Shown here in pieces: positions 46,680 through 55,076 of a stretch of DNA of 64,000 bases. The DNA is from Pseudomonas sp. ACN8. Its GTDB lineage: Bacteria; Pseudomonadota; Gammaproteobacteria; Pseudomonadales; Pseudomonadaceae. The translations under genes were made by a program, and so were the position numbers. Within the stretch, counting starts at the first letter, position 1, and each line of letters begins with the position of its first letter. The DNA lies in NCBI RefSeq assembly GCF_002303925.1, contig NZ_MRCS01000003.1, positions 124,001 to 188,000 on the forward strand, written 5' to 3'. A model generated the notes under the pieces. It made no database searches, was not told the origin of the DNA, and saw nothing but the letters and a program-made list of their open reading frames with translations.

Positions 46680-47330
46680 ATGTTTTCCACCGATTTTTCC
46701 TCGAATGACCTGATGTTCCTGCTCAACGGTGCGTGGGTCACGATGCAACTGACGTTCTGGTCGATCATTCTCGGCTCCTTGGCCGGGTTGTTGTTCGGCC
46801 TGCTGCGGGCCTTGTTGCCACGGGCCAGCCTGCCGTTGGCCTGGGTGCTGGACGTGTTTCGCAGCGTGCCGTTGCTGATCCAGTTCGTGCTGTTCAACTC
46901 ACTCAAAAGCATCGTCGGCTTGAACATCAGCGCCTTCAGCGTCGGCTGCATTGTGTTGGGGGTTTACGCGGCGGCGTACTTCACCGAGATCGTGCGTGCC
47001 GGCGTGCTGGCGGTGCCGTTCACCGTGCGCCGGGCCAGCCGTTCGTTGGGGCTGAGCTTCCTGCAGGACTTGCGCTGGATCGTCCTGCCGATGGCCACCC
47101 GAGTGGCGTTCCCCGGCTGGCTGAACCTGGTGCTCGGTGTCATGAAAGACACCGCGCTGGTGATGTGGATCGGCATCGTCGAACTGCTGCGCGCCTCGCA
47201 AACCATCGTCACCCGCATCCAGGAACCGTTGCTGGTGCTGTGCATCGCGGGCCTTATCTACTACGTCATGAGCCTGGTGGTCGCACGCCTGGGCGCTCGT
47301 CTGGAAAGAAGGTGGCAAGAAAATGATTGA
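46680..47330 (+). CDS. Amino-acid ABC transporter permease (second)
   Basis: A 216-residue permease that starts 10 bases after the first one. It has the same EAA-type loop (YFTEIVRAGVLAVPFTVRRA with SRSLGLSFLQDLRWIVLPMA) and hydrophobic helices, including LVVARLGARLERRW at the end. It overlaps the ATPase gene by eight bases. The two permeases should form a heterodimer. Confidence 0.92.
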   Translation: MFSTDFSSNDLMFLLNGAWVTMQLTFWSIILGSLAGLLFGLLRALLPRASLPLAWVLDVFRSVPLLIQFVLFNSLKSIVGLNISAFSVGCIVLGVYAAAYFTEIVRAGVLAVPFTVRRASRSLGLSFLQDLRWIVLPMATRVAFPGWLNLVLGVMKDTALVMWIGIVELLRASQTIVTRIQEPLLVLCIAGLIYYVMSLVVARLGARLERRWQEND

Positions 47331-48045
47331 GATCGACAACGTACATAAATCCTTCGGCAACCTCGAAGTGGTCAAGGGCGTCAACCTGACGGTGAACAAG
47401 GGCGAAGTGGTGTCGATCATCGGCGGCTCCGGCTCCGGCAAATCGACCTTGCTGATGTGCATCAACGGCCTTGAACCGATCCAGAAAGGCAACATCCGCG
47501 TTGACGGCGTCGAGGTCCATCACAGCGCCACCGACCTCAATCGCCTGCGGCAGAAAATCGGCATTGTGTTCCAGCAATGGAATGCCTTCCCGCACCTGAC
47601 GGTGCTGGAAAACGTCATGCTCGCGCCGCGCAAGGTGCTGGGCAAAAGCAAGGCCGAAGCTGAAGAACTAGCGGTGAAGCAACTGACCCACGTCGGTCTG
47701 GGCGACAAGCTCAAGACCTTCCCTGGCAAGCTGTCCGGTGGACAGCAACAACGCATGGCCATCGCCCGCGCCCTGGCCATGTCACCGGACTACATGCTGT
47801 TTGACGAAGCCACCTCGGCCCTCGACCCGCAGTTGGTCGGTGAAGTGCTGGACACCATGCGCATGCTCGCCGAAGACGGCATGACCATGGTGTTGGTGAC
47901 CCACGAAATCCGCTTTGCCCGGGACGTGTCCGACCGTGTGGCGTTCTTCCGCAATGGCCTGGTGCATGAGATCGGGACGCCGGATCAGGTGATTGGCAAT
48001 CCGGTGCATGCGGAAACGGCGGCGTTTCTTAAATCGGTGAAATAA
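47323..48045 (+). CDS. Amino-acid ABC transporter ATPase
   Basis: A 240-residue ATP-binding subunit. Walker A is GGSGSGKSTL (about 35-44), the Q loop is GIVFQQWNAFPHL, the signature is LSGGQQQRM and Walker B is YMLFDEATSALD, with the H-loop VLVTHEIRFA. All residues for ATP hydrolysis are present. It overlaps the second permease by eight bases, completing the importer. A tail-to-head pair of REP elements separates it from the next gene. Confidence 0.95.
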   Translation: MIEIDNVHKSFGNLEVVKGVNLTVNKGEVVSIIGGSGSGKSTLLMCINGLEPIQKGNIRVDGVEVHHSATDLNRLRQKIGIVFQQWNAFPHLTVLENVMLAPRKVLGKSKAEAEELAVKQLTHVGLGDKLKTFPGKLSGGQQQRMAIARALAMSPDYMLFDEATSALDPQLVGEVLDTMRMLAEDGMTMVLVTHEIRFARDVSDRVAFFRNGLVHEIGTPDQVIGNPVHAETAAFLKSVK

Positions 48046-48058
48046 CTAACGGCCCGAT

Positions 48059-48129
48059 CGCTAGCAGGCTCACTCCTACAGGGTTAGCGGTGCATATCGA
48101 ACAGTGTAGGAGCGAGCCTGCTCGCGATG
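48059..48129. repeat. Two divergent REP copies between the ATPase and the racemase-family gene
   Basis: TAGCAGGCTCACTCCTACAG (about 48062-48081, arm changed at one base) is followed by TGTAGGAGCGAGCCTGCTCG (about 48105-48124) and CGATGA. The two copies point away from each other, unlike the REPINs, so this looks like two independent insertions or a rearranged unit. Confidence 0.75.
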
Positions 48130-48160
48130 AGGCCCGCACAGACAAAACAAGGATCAGACC

Positions 48161-49189
48161 ATGCGCTCATCAAAAGTTATCCACGTCGTCAGCTGCCACG
48201 CCGAAGGCGAAGTCGGCGATGTGATCGTCGGCGGTGTCGCCCCGCCGCCCGGCGCCACCGTGTGGGAACAGTCGCGCTGGATCGCCCGGGACGAAACCCT
48301 GCGCAATTTCGTCCTCAACGAACCCCGCGGCGGCGTGTTCCGCCACGTCAACCTGCTGGTCCCGGCCAAAGACCCACGGGCGCAGATGGCCTGGATCATC
48401 ATGGAACCGGCGGACACCCCACCGATGTCCGGTTCCAACTCGTTGTGCGTCGCCACCGTGCTGCTCGACAGCGGCATCCTGCCCATGACCGAGCCGCAAA
48501 CCCGCCTGGTGCTGGAAGCGCCCGGCGGCCTGATCGAAGCCGTGGCCGACTGCCGGGATGGCAAGGTGCAACGGGTGGAAGTGAAAAACGTGCCGTCCTT
48601 CGCTGACCGCCTGGATGCGTGGATTGAAGTCGAAGGCATCGGCTCGCTGAAGGTTGACACCGCTTATGGTGGCGACAGTTTCGTGATTGCCGATGCCAAA
48701 GGCCTGGGTTTCTCCATCCGTCCGGATGAAGCGGCCGACCTGGTGGCGGTCGGGCTGAAAATCACTCGAGCGGCCAACGACCAACTGGGCTTCGTGCATC
48801 CGCTGAACCCCGAGTGGTCGCACATTTCCTTCTGCCAGATCGCCGCGCCCATTGTCCATGAGAACGGCATCGCCACCGGCGCCAATGCGGTGGTGATTCA
48901 ACCGGGCAAGATCGACCGCTCCCCCACCGGCACTGGTTGCTCGGCGCGCATGGCGGTGTTGCAGGCCAAAGGCTTGATGCAGGTTGGCGAGCGCTTTGTC
49001 GGCCGTTCCATTATCGGCTCCGAGTTTCACTGCCGCATTGATTCGCTGACCGAAGTCGCTGGCCGCGCCGCGATTTACCCGTGCATTTCCGGCCGGGCGT
49101 GGATCACCGGCACCCACCAATTGCTGCTCGACCCAAGCGATCCGTGGCCACAAGGCTATCGCCTGTCCGACACTTGGCCCGGCGCCTGA
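48161..49189 (+). CDS. Proline racemase-family enzyme with Ser/Thr catalytic pair, probable 3-hydroxyproline enzyme
   Basis: A 342-residue member of the proline racemase superfamily. The two catalytic positions, Cys in the LhpA-type protein, are Ser90 in [10 protein letters not shown] and Thr256 in [13 protein letters not shown] racemase or epimerase needs both residues as acid and base; one Cys with Thr is typical of trans-3-hydroxy-L-proline dehydratase, while a Ser/Thr pair is rarer in my knowledge. The gene sits with 3-hydroxyproline-type genes and before the deaminase, so a dehydratase or epimerase of a 3-hydroxyproline is the best guess, but neither is proven. ATG 48161 is preceded by AAGGATCAGACC. 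Confidence 0.78.
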   Translation: MRSSKVIHVVSCHAEGEVGDVIVGGVAPPPGATVWEQSRWIARDETLRNFVLNEPRGGVFRHVNLLVPAKDPRAQMAWIIMEPADTPPMSGSNSLCVATVLLDSGILPMTEPQTRLVLEAPGGLIEAVADCRDGKVQRVEVKNVPSFADRLDAWIEVEGIGSLKVDTAYGGDSFVIADAKGLGFSIRPDEAADLVAVGLKITRAANDQLGFVHPLNPEWSHISFCQIAAPIVHENGIATGANAVVIQPGKIDRSPTGTGCSARMAVLQAKGLMQVGERFVGRSIIGSEFHCRIDSLTEVAGRAAIYPCISGRAWITGTHQLLLDPSDPWPQGYRLSDTWPGA

Positions 49190-49275
49190 TCACGCAATCC
49201 CTGAATCCCCAGACCAACGGCCAGTAAAACCCCCTGAAAACCCAAAAAAGCACTAGCCGAGCTTTGTCATTTTAA

Positions 49276-49292
49276 ATATCGTATACGAAATA
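49276..49292. promoter_or_regulatory. Operator box TCGTATACGA upstream of the deaminase gene
   Basis: AATATCGTATACGAAAT (core 49279-49288) is identical over 17 bases to the box before the ABC operon. It ends about 24 bases before the start codon of the deaminase gene, where binding would block transcription or be near the ribosome site. Confidence 0.75.
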
Positions 49293-49315
49293 CAATTAAC
49301 AAACCGGAGGCAACA

Positions 49316-50233
49316 ATGAGCAAGCGCATTAACTGGAGTGGCGTCTTCCCTGCAGTGACCACTCAATTCAACGATGACTACTCAATTAACCTGGAAAAAA
49401 CCCATCAGGTGATTTCCAACGTAATCCGCGACGGCGTGTCGGGCCTGGTGGTCTGCGGTTCGGTGGGAGAGAACACCTCGCTGACCGCCGAAGAGAAAAT
49501 CGCCGTGACTGAGGTCGCTGTCGATGCCGCCCGTGGTCGCGTACCGGTGATCTGCGGCGTGGCCGAGTTCACCAGCCTACAAGCGGCCAAGGTCGCCAAT
49601 GCCGTGCGCCGGGTCGGCGTCGATGGCGTGATGCTGATGCCGGCGCTGGTCTACGGTTCCAAGCCGTTCGAGACCGCCGAGCATTACCGCTACGTGGCGA
49701 AAAACGCCGACGTGCCGCTGATGGTCTACAACAACCCGCCTATCTATAAGAACGACGTCACCCCGGACATCCTGATTTCCCTGGCCGACTGCGACAACGT
49801 GGTGTGCTTCAAGGATTCTTCCGGCGACACCCGCCGCTTCATCGACGTGCGCAACGAAGTCGGTGACCGTTTCGTGCTGTTCGCCGGCCTCGACGACGTG
49901 GTGCTGGAAAGCATCGCCGTGGGTGCCGAAGGTTGGGTCTCGGGCATGTCCAACGTGTTCCCGAAAGAAGGCGAAACCATCTTCCGCCTGGCCAAGGCCG
50001 GACGTTTCGCCGAAGCCATGCCGATCTACGAATGGCTGATGCCGATCCTGCACCTCGATGCCCGTGCCGACCTGGTGCAGTGCATCAAGCTGTGTGAAGC
50101 CATTGCCGGTCGCGGCAGCGCCTTGACCCGTCCGCCACGCCTGGCCCTGCCGGAAGCCGACCGAGTATTCGTCGAGCAGATCATGGCCAAGGCACTGGCC
50201 AACCGCCCGGAACTGCCGGACGTCGGTCTCTGA
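49316..50233 (+). CDS. lhpC: 1-pyrroline-4-hydroxy-2-carboxylate deaminase (DapA family)
   Basis: A 305-residue member of the dihydrodipicolinate synthase / N-acetylneuraminate lyase superfamily. The GSVGENTSLT loop, Tyr138 (VYNNPP) and Lys166 (VVCFKDSSGD) are the expected Schiff-base machinery. In hydroxyproline catabolism such a protein removes ammonia from 1-pyrroline-4-hydroxy-2-carboxylate to give alpha-ketoglutarate semialdehyde. The gene follows an operator box and GGAGG. Substrate is inferred from context; the family is secure. Confidence 0.88.
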   Translation: MSKRINWSGVFPAVTTQFNDDYSINLEKTHQVISNVIRDGVSGLVVCGSVGENTSLTAEEKIAVTEVAVDAARGRVPVICGVAEFTSLQAAKVANAVRRVGVDGVMLMPALVYGSKPFETAEHYRYVAKNADVPLMVYNNPPIYKNDVTPDILISLADCDNVVCFKDSSGDTRRFIDVRNEVGDRFVLFAGLDDVVLESIAVGAEGWVSGMSNVFPKEGETIFRLAKAGRFAEAMPIYEWLMPILHLDARADLVQCIKLCEAIAGRGSALTRPPRLALPEADRVFVEQIMAKALANRPELPDVGL

Positions 50234-50239
50234 GTGATT

Positions 50240-50282
50240 GCCGGGCGGGCCTTTACCGGCCCGGCCCGGCTGCCCGTTTTTT
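50240..50282 (+). terminator. GC-rich hairpin with T run between deaminase and permease genes
   Basis: GCCGGGCGGGCC and GGCCCGGCCCGGC pair across a short TTTACC loop, an outer CGGGC/GCCCG also fits, and TTTTTT follows. It lies six bases past the deaminase stop codon and 24 bases before the permease start, so it may be a terminator or an attenuator between them. Confidence 0.65.
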
Positions 50283-50305
50283 GCGTCTCAACAAGGTACG
50301 TCAGC

Positions 50306-51700
50306 ATGTCGAATCCTCAACACACGCAAAGCGCAACCACACCCTCGGGACTCAAACGCGTAGTGGCCGCCGCCATGGCCGGCACAGTCGCCGAATGGTA
50401 TGAATTCTTTCTCTACGGCACCGCCTCGGCATTGGTTTTCGGCAAGCTGTTTTTCCGCCAGACCGACAGCCCCATCGACGGCATCATCGCCGCCTTCGCC
50501 TTGTACGCGGTCGGCTTTCTCGCCCGGCCGTTGGGCGGTTTGGTATTCGGTCACTACGGTGACAAATTCGGCCGCAAACGCCTGCTGCAACTGAGCCTGG
50601 TCGTGGTCGGCATCACCACCTTCCTGATGGGTTGCCTGCCTGGCTTCGACCAGATCGGTTACACCGCGCCGGTGTTGCTGGTGCTGTTGCGGTTGATCCA
50701 GGGCTTCGCTTTCGGTGGCGAATGGGGCGGCGCGATTCTGCTGGTGTCCGAACACTGCCCGGACAATCGTCGGGGCTTCTGGGCCAGTTGGCCGCAAGCC
50801 GGGGTGCCGGCCGGCAACCTGGTGGCCACGGTCGCCCTGCTGCTGTTGTCGTCGAACCTGTCGGAGCAACAGTTCCTTGCCTGGGGCTGGCGCGTGGCGT
50901 TCTGGTTCTCGGCGGTAGTGGTGTTGATCGGTTACTGGATTCGCACCAGCGTCGATGACGCGCCGATCTTCAAGGAAGCCCAGGCCCGTCAGGCACAGAC
51001 CAAACAGCAACAGCTCGGTGTGGTGGAGGTGCTGCGTCATCACTGGCGTTCGGTGCTGGTGGGAATCGGCGCACGCTTTGCCGAGAACATCCTCTACTAC
51101 ACCGTGGTGACGTTCTCGATTACCTATCTGAAACTGGTGGTGCACAAGGACACTTCGCAAATTCTGCTGCTGATGTTCGGCGCGCACCTGGTGCACTTTT
51201 TCCTGGTCCCGCTGATGGGCTATCTGTCGGACATCGTCGGGCGCAAGCCGGTGTACCTGACCGGCGCGGTACTCACAGCGTTCTGGGGTTTCATCGGTTT
51301 CCCGATGATGGACACCGGCAACAACTGGCTGATCATGGCCGCCATCACCCTGGGCCTGGCCATCGAGTCGATGACTTATGCGCCTTACTCGGCACTGATG
51401 GCTGAAATGTTCCCGACCCACGTACGCTACACCGCTCTGTCCCTGTGCTACCAGGTGGCGCCGATCTTCGCCGGCTCCCTTGCACCACTGATCGCCATCA
51501 CCTTGCTCAACAAGTACCACAGCTCGACTCCGATCGCCTGGTATCTGGTGGGTGCCGCGCTGATTTCCGTGGTGGCTGTCGGCCTGACCCGCGAGACCCG
51601 TGGCAAGTCATTGCGCCAGGTGGATGCCGAGTCGGCGGCGCGGCTTGCTGCGCTGGACCCAGCCCCGACTGGCCCACGCCGGGCCGATTCTCTGGCCTGA
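50306..51700 (+). CDS. MFS transporter of the metabolite/H+ symporter (MHS) family
   Basis: A 464-residue permease with 12 predicted hydrophobic helices. [20 protein letters not shown] near the start and [20 protein letters not shown] (MFS motif A) mark the MHS subgroup, which imports organic acids, proline or betaine. The ATG at 50306 follows AAGG. It is a second uptake system for the pathway besides the ABC importer. Specificity for a hydroxyproline is a guess from location. Confidence 0.88.
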   Translation: MSNPQHTQSATTPSGLKRVVAAAMAGTVAEWYEFFLYGTASALVFGKLFFRQTDSPIDGIIAAFALYAVGFLARPLGGLVFGHYGDKFGRKRLLQLSLVVVGITTFLMGCLPGFDQIGYTAPVLLVLLRLIQGFAFGGEWGGAILLVSEHCPDNRRGFWASWPQAGVPAGNLVATVALLLLSSNLSEQQFLAWGWRVAFWFSAVVVLIGYWIRTSVDDAPIFKEAQARQAQTKQQQLGVVEVLRHHWRSVLVGIGARFAENILYYTVVTFSITYLKLVVHKDTSQILLLMFGAHLVHFFLVPLMGYLSDIVGRKPVYLTGAVLTAFWGFIGFPMMDTGNNWLIMAAITLGLAIESMTYAPYSALMAEMFPTHVRYTALSLCYQVAPIFAGSLAPLIAITLLNKYHSSTPIAWYLVGAALISVVAVGLTRETRGKSLRQVDAESAARLAALDPAPTGPRRADSLA

Positions 51701-51708
51701 GTAAATCC

Positions 51709-51810
51709 CTGCAGGAGCGAGCTTGCTCGCGATGGACGTCAACGATAACGCGTGTTGTGTGAATGGAAGCGTTGTCCTTGCGTTTTTCGCGAGCAAGCTC
51801 GCTCCCACAG
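51709..51810. repeat. REPIN
   Basis: CTGCAGGAGCGAGCTTGCTC and, at the right, GAGCAAGCTCGCTCCCACAG are inverted. The spacer holds GATGGACGTCAACGATAACG, the common spacer type. It separates the permease gene from the aldehyde dehydrogenase gene. Confidence 0.9.
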
Positions 51811-51853
51811 AGGTTTTGTGTTGCTACCCCACTTTTCGACAGGAGCTTTTTTG

Positions 51854-53434
51854 ATGTCTGAGATCCTTGGCCACAACTACATCGGCGCAGCGCGCAGCGC
51901 CGTCGGCGGCATCATCCTGAACAGCCATGACGCCAGCACCGGCGAAGCACTGCCCTACTCTTTCGTGCAAGCCACTGCGCAAGAAGTCGACGCGGCCGCC
52001 CAGGCCGCTGCAGCCGCCTATCCAGCCTTTCGTAATTTGCCGGCGACGCGCCGGGCGGAGTTCCTTGAAGCCATCGCCGCGCAACTGGATGCCCTGGATG
52101 ACGAGTTCGTTGCCCTGGTGACCCGTGAGACCGCCCTGCCCGGCGCCCGGATTCAGGGCGAGCGCGGGCGCACCAGCGGCCAGATGCGTCTGTTCGCTCA
52201 GGTCCTGCGTCGGGGCGATTTCTACGGCGCGCGCATCGACCGTGCCCTGCCGGAGCGTCAGCCGCTGCCACGGGTTGACCTGCGCCAGTACCGGATCGGC
52301 GTCGGCCCGGTGGCAGTGTTCGGCGCCAGCAATTTTCCGTTGGCCTTTTCGACTGCTGGCGGCGATACCGCAGCGGCCCTGGCCGCCGGTTGCCCGGTGG
52401 TGTTCAAAGCCCACAGCGGGCACATGGCAACCGCCGAATGCGTGGCCAATGCGATCCTGCGTGCCGCCGAGCAGACCGACATGCCCAAGGGTGTGTTCAA
52501 CATGATCTACGGCGCTGGTGTCGGTGAAGCGCTGGTCAAGCACCCGGCGATTCAGGCTGTCGGTTTCACCGGCTCGCTCAAAGGTGGCCGTGCCCTTTGC
52601 GACATGGCCGCCGCACGGCAACAACCCATCCCGGTGTTCGCCGAGATGAGCAGCATCAATCCAGTGTTGGTATTGCCCGAAGCCTTGCGTGCGCGCGGCG
52701 AGAAAATCGCGGGTGAACTGGTGGCATCGGTGGTCCAGGGTTGCGGGCAGTTCTGCACCAATCCGGGGTTGGTCATTGGTATTCGCGCCCCTGAATGGAC
52801 GGCGTTCACTGCGCGACTAAGCAACCTGATGGCCGAACAACCGGCGCAAACCATGCTCAATGCCGGCACCCTCGGCAGCTATGAAAAAGGGCTGCGGGCC
52901 TTGCTCGAGCATCCGGGCGTGACGCACCTGGCGGGCCACGACCAGCAGGGCAATAAGGCGCGGCCGCAACTGTTCAAGGCCGACGTCAGCCTGCTGCTCA
53001 ATGGCGATCCGCTGCTTCAGGAAGAAGTGTTCGGGCCGACCACCATTGTCGTTGAAGTGGCGGACAAGGTTGAGCTGCGGCAGGCGTTGAACAGCTTGCA
53101 CGGGCAACTGACTGCGACATTGATTGGCGAAGCATCGGATCTTCAGACCCACGCGGACCTGCTGATACTGCTGGAACAAAAAGTCGGCCGGGTACTGTTC
53201 AACGGTTACCCCACCGGGGTCGAAGTCTGCGATGCCATGGTCCATGGCGGGCCTTACCCTGCAACCTCCGACGCCCGTGGCACGTCGGTTGGCAGCCTGG
53301 CCATCGAGCGATTCCTGCGGCCGGTGTGCTACCAGAACTGCCCGGACGCCTTGCTGCCCGACGCCTTGAAAAACGCCAACCCGCTGGGGATTGCACGGCT
53401 GGTGGATGGCCGCAGCCAACGCGACCCGGTTTAA
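51854..53434 (+). CDS. lhpG: Alpha-ketoglutarate semialdehyde dehydrogenase
   Basis: A 526-residue NAD(P)-dependent aldehyde dehydrogenase. The ATG at 51854 follows AGGAG. The catalytic Cys lies in GCGQFCTNPG and the general-base Glu in VFAEMSSINP; FGASNFPLAFSTAGGD and VVFKAHSGH are the nucleotide and substrate segments. The length and the FAEMSSINPV context match the type that oxidises 2,5-dioxopentanoate to alpha-ketoglutarate, rather than the shorter general family. It would finish the 4-hydroxyproline pathway. The symbol is by analogy. Confidence 0.9.
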   Translation: MSEILGHNYIGAARSAVGGIILNSHDASTGEALPYSFVQATAQEVDAAAQAAAAAYPAFRNLPATRRAEFLEAIAAQLDALDDEFVALVTRETALPGARIQGERGRTSGQMRLFAQVLRRGDFYGARIDRALPERQPLPRVDLRQYRIGVGPVAVFGASNFPLAFSTAGGDTAAALAAGCPVVFKAHSGHMATAECVANAILRAAEQTDMPKGVFNMIYGAGVGEALVKHPAIQAVGFTGSLKGGRALCDMAAARQQPIPVFAEMSSINPVLVLPEALRARGEKIAGELVASVVQGCGQFCTNPGLVIGIRAPEWTAFTARLSNLMAEQPAQTMLNAGTLGSYEKGLRALLEHPGVTHLAGHDQQGNKARPQLFKADVSLLLNGDPLLQEEVFGPTTIVVEVADKVELRQALNSLHGQLTATLIGEASDLQTHADLLILLEQKVGRVLFNGYPTGVEVCDAMVHGGPYPATSDARGTSVGSLAIERFLRPVCYQNCPDALLPDALKNANPLGIARLVDGRSQRDPV

Positions 53435-53446
53435 CAACACGACCTT

Positions 53447-53538
53447 CTGTGGGAGCGAGCCTGTTCGCGATGGCGGTGTGTCAGGCGATGTGGATGCTGG
53501 ATGTACCGGCCCCTTCGCGGGCAAGCCCGCTTCCACAG
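53447..53538. repeat. REPIN
   Basis: CTGTGGGAGCGAGCCTGTTC at the left and CGGGCAAGCCCGCTTCCACAG at the right, with mismatches in the right arm, form a degenerate REPIN just after the aldehyde dehydrogenase gene. Confidence 0.75.
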
Positions 53539-53579
53539 GTTCAGTGGCTGTATGCAAAATCTGCGAACTACTCAAATTA

Positions 53580-53671
53580 CTGTGGGAGCGAGCCTGCTCG
53601 CGATAGCGGTATGTCAGTCGACGAAAATGTTGAATCTGATGCCCTCATCGCGGGCAGGCTCGCTCCCACAG
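53580..53671. repeat. REPIN
   Basis: CTGTGGGAGCGAGCCTGCTC and the complement ending GCAGGCTCGCTCCCACAG are inverted around a 50-base spacer. It is the second of two adjacent REPINs, 41 bases from the previous one. Confidence 0.88.
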
Positions 53672-53692
53672 GAGTGGGCACACCCATTCCAT

Positions 53693-54700
53693 TCAAGCCA
53701 GCAGTGCTTTCAGGTCGTTGTACAGCGCCTCGGGAATTTGCACGCCTTCCACCAGGCTGCGTACCCGCGCCGCGTAACGTCGTTGCGACGGTAAGCGTGC
53801 GCCCTGCCCTTCAATGCCCTGGAACAACGTTTCGGCCCGGGCCAAATGTTCTTCAGTGGCGTCCCCCAGAAAGCGCCGAGGGTCCAGGGCGATGATCAAC
53901 TCGCCATGGTACGGCGACGACTTGCTGCCCCCGTCGTAAGCCAACGACTCGGCACTGGTCAGGTCACCAATCAGCGGCCCGGCAATCAACTCCACCATCG
54001 CCGCCAGCGCCGAACCCTTGTGCCCGCCGAACGTCAGCATCGCACCGCTGTCGAGCACTACGTTGGCGTCGGTGCTCGGCTGGCCTTGGGCGTCGACGCC
54101 CCAACCTTCGGGAATCGCCTTGCCGGCACGCCGGTGCAGTTCGATATCACCACGGGCAATCGCGCTGGTGGCGAAGTCGAACACAAACGGATCTTGCCCC
54201 GCACGCGGCCAACCGAAGGCAATGGGATTGGTGCCGAACACCGGCAATCGTCCTCCAGCCGGCGCCACCCAGGCGTGGCTCGGATTACACGCCAGTGCCA
54301 CCAGACCGGCAGCCGTCATCTGCTCGATCTCCACCCACAGCGCCGAGAAATGTACACAGCGGTTGATTGCCAACGCCGCAATGCCGTTGGCCCGGGTTTT
54401 CTGCGCCAGCAACGGCAACCCCGCCTGAAACGCCAACTGCGAAAACCCACCGCCAGCATCCACCCGCACAATCGACGGCGCCTGGTCGATCACCTGTGGC
54501 TCGGCATCGGCTGACACCTTGCCGGCCCGCAGGGAATTGACACACCCCAAAATCCGGTACAAACCGTGGGAGGCGCAGCCATCACGTTCGCCAGCAAGCA
54601 CCGTCGCCGCCACCGCTTGTGCATGGGCCAGATTAAAACCGTTGTGCAACAAGATCGATTCGGCCAACTCACGGGCTTCGATCAGGGTCAGTCGGATCAT
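53693..54700 (-). CDS. lhpD: 1-pyrroline-2-carboxylate / 1-piperideine-2-carboxylate reductase (Ldh_2 family)
   Basis: A 335-residue NADPH-dependent reductase of the malate/lactate/ureidoglycolate-type (Ldh_2) fold. GERDGCASHGLYRILGCVNS near residue 45 contains the conserved His, VHFSALWVEIEQM is the next segment, and FDFATSAIARGDIELHRRAG and GHKGSALAAMVELI are characteristic. I chose the ATG at 54700, which has AAGGAG six bases upstream; the ATG at 54706 lies too near it. The enzyme would reduce 1-pyrroline-2-carboxylate, from 3-hydroxyproline dehydratases, to L-proline. It is transcribed towards the REPIN pair, opposite to the rest of the region. Confidence 0.87.
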   Translation of the reverse strand: MIRLTLIEARELAESILLHNGFNLAHAQAVAATVLAGERDGCASHGLYRILGCVNSLRAGKVSADAEPQVIDQAPSIVRVDAGGGFSQLAFQAGLPLLAQKTRANGIAALAINRCVHFSALWVEIEQMTAAGLVALACNPSHAWVAPAGGRLPVFGTNPIAFGWPRAGQDPFVFDFATSAIARGDIELHRRAGKAIPEGWGVDAQGQPSTDANVVLDSGAMLTFGGHKGSALAAMVELIAGPLIGDLTSAESLAYDGGSKSSPYHGELIIALDPRRFLGDATEEHLARAETLFQGIEGQGARLPSQRRYAARVRSLVEGVQIPEALYNDLKALLA

Positions 54701-54706
54701 GGTCAT

Positions 54707-54977
54707 CTCCTTGGGCAGACCGGTCAGAGTGGTCTATCCGAGGCGTCGTGGCTTGATGGGTTTGGGCATTGGCGGTGACGAAATTGGCACAACGCAGGCA
54801 GTCGGACTCCGTTAAATCAATGGCTGATGAGATCCAGTGTAGGAGCGAGCCTGCTCGCGATAGCCGCAACACGGTCCCAAGTCTGACTATTGCATCCAAT
54901 GCAACACACAATTGTCATCAATCCAGTTGATGAAGACCGAACGCAAGGCGCAGGCTAGAGGGCTGGCTTGGGTCTTA
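54707..54977. other. Divergent region upstream of the reductase and the efflux operon
   Basis: About 270 bases containing a lone REP copy near 54838-54866 (TGTAGGAGCGAGCCTGCTCG plus CGATAGC) and otherwise nothing recognisable. Promoters of the divergent reductase and the efflux operon should lie here and to the right. Confidence 0.5.
54838..54866. repeat. Single REP element
   Basis: One forward REP copy, TGTAGGAGCGAGCCTGCTCG followed by CGATAG, with no inverted partner nearby. Confidence 0.8.
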
Positions 54978-54994
54978 TATCATTCCGAATGATA
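54978..54994. promoter_or_regulatory. Inverted repeat TATCATTC-C-GAATGATA upstream of the efflux operon
   Basis: A perfect eight-base inverted repeat around one central base, about 83 bases before the mexE start codon. Its position fits an operator for a LysR, MarR or TetR-type regulator. No regulator gene lies next to the operon, so the protein is encoded elsewhere. Confidence 0.55.
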
Positions 54995-55076
54995 GTTACC
55001 TTCGCCCCATTCGATTCGTGAGATCCAAACCCGCCGCGCATCATTCGCCAATCTCAACACATTGGCGGATGCATCC

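Noticed and set aside
53447..53671. Two close inverted repeats as a CRISPR array
   Set aside because: They are REPINs with the genome-wide core, only two copies, and no cas gene nearby.
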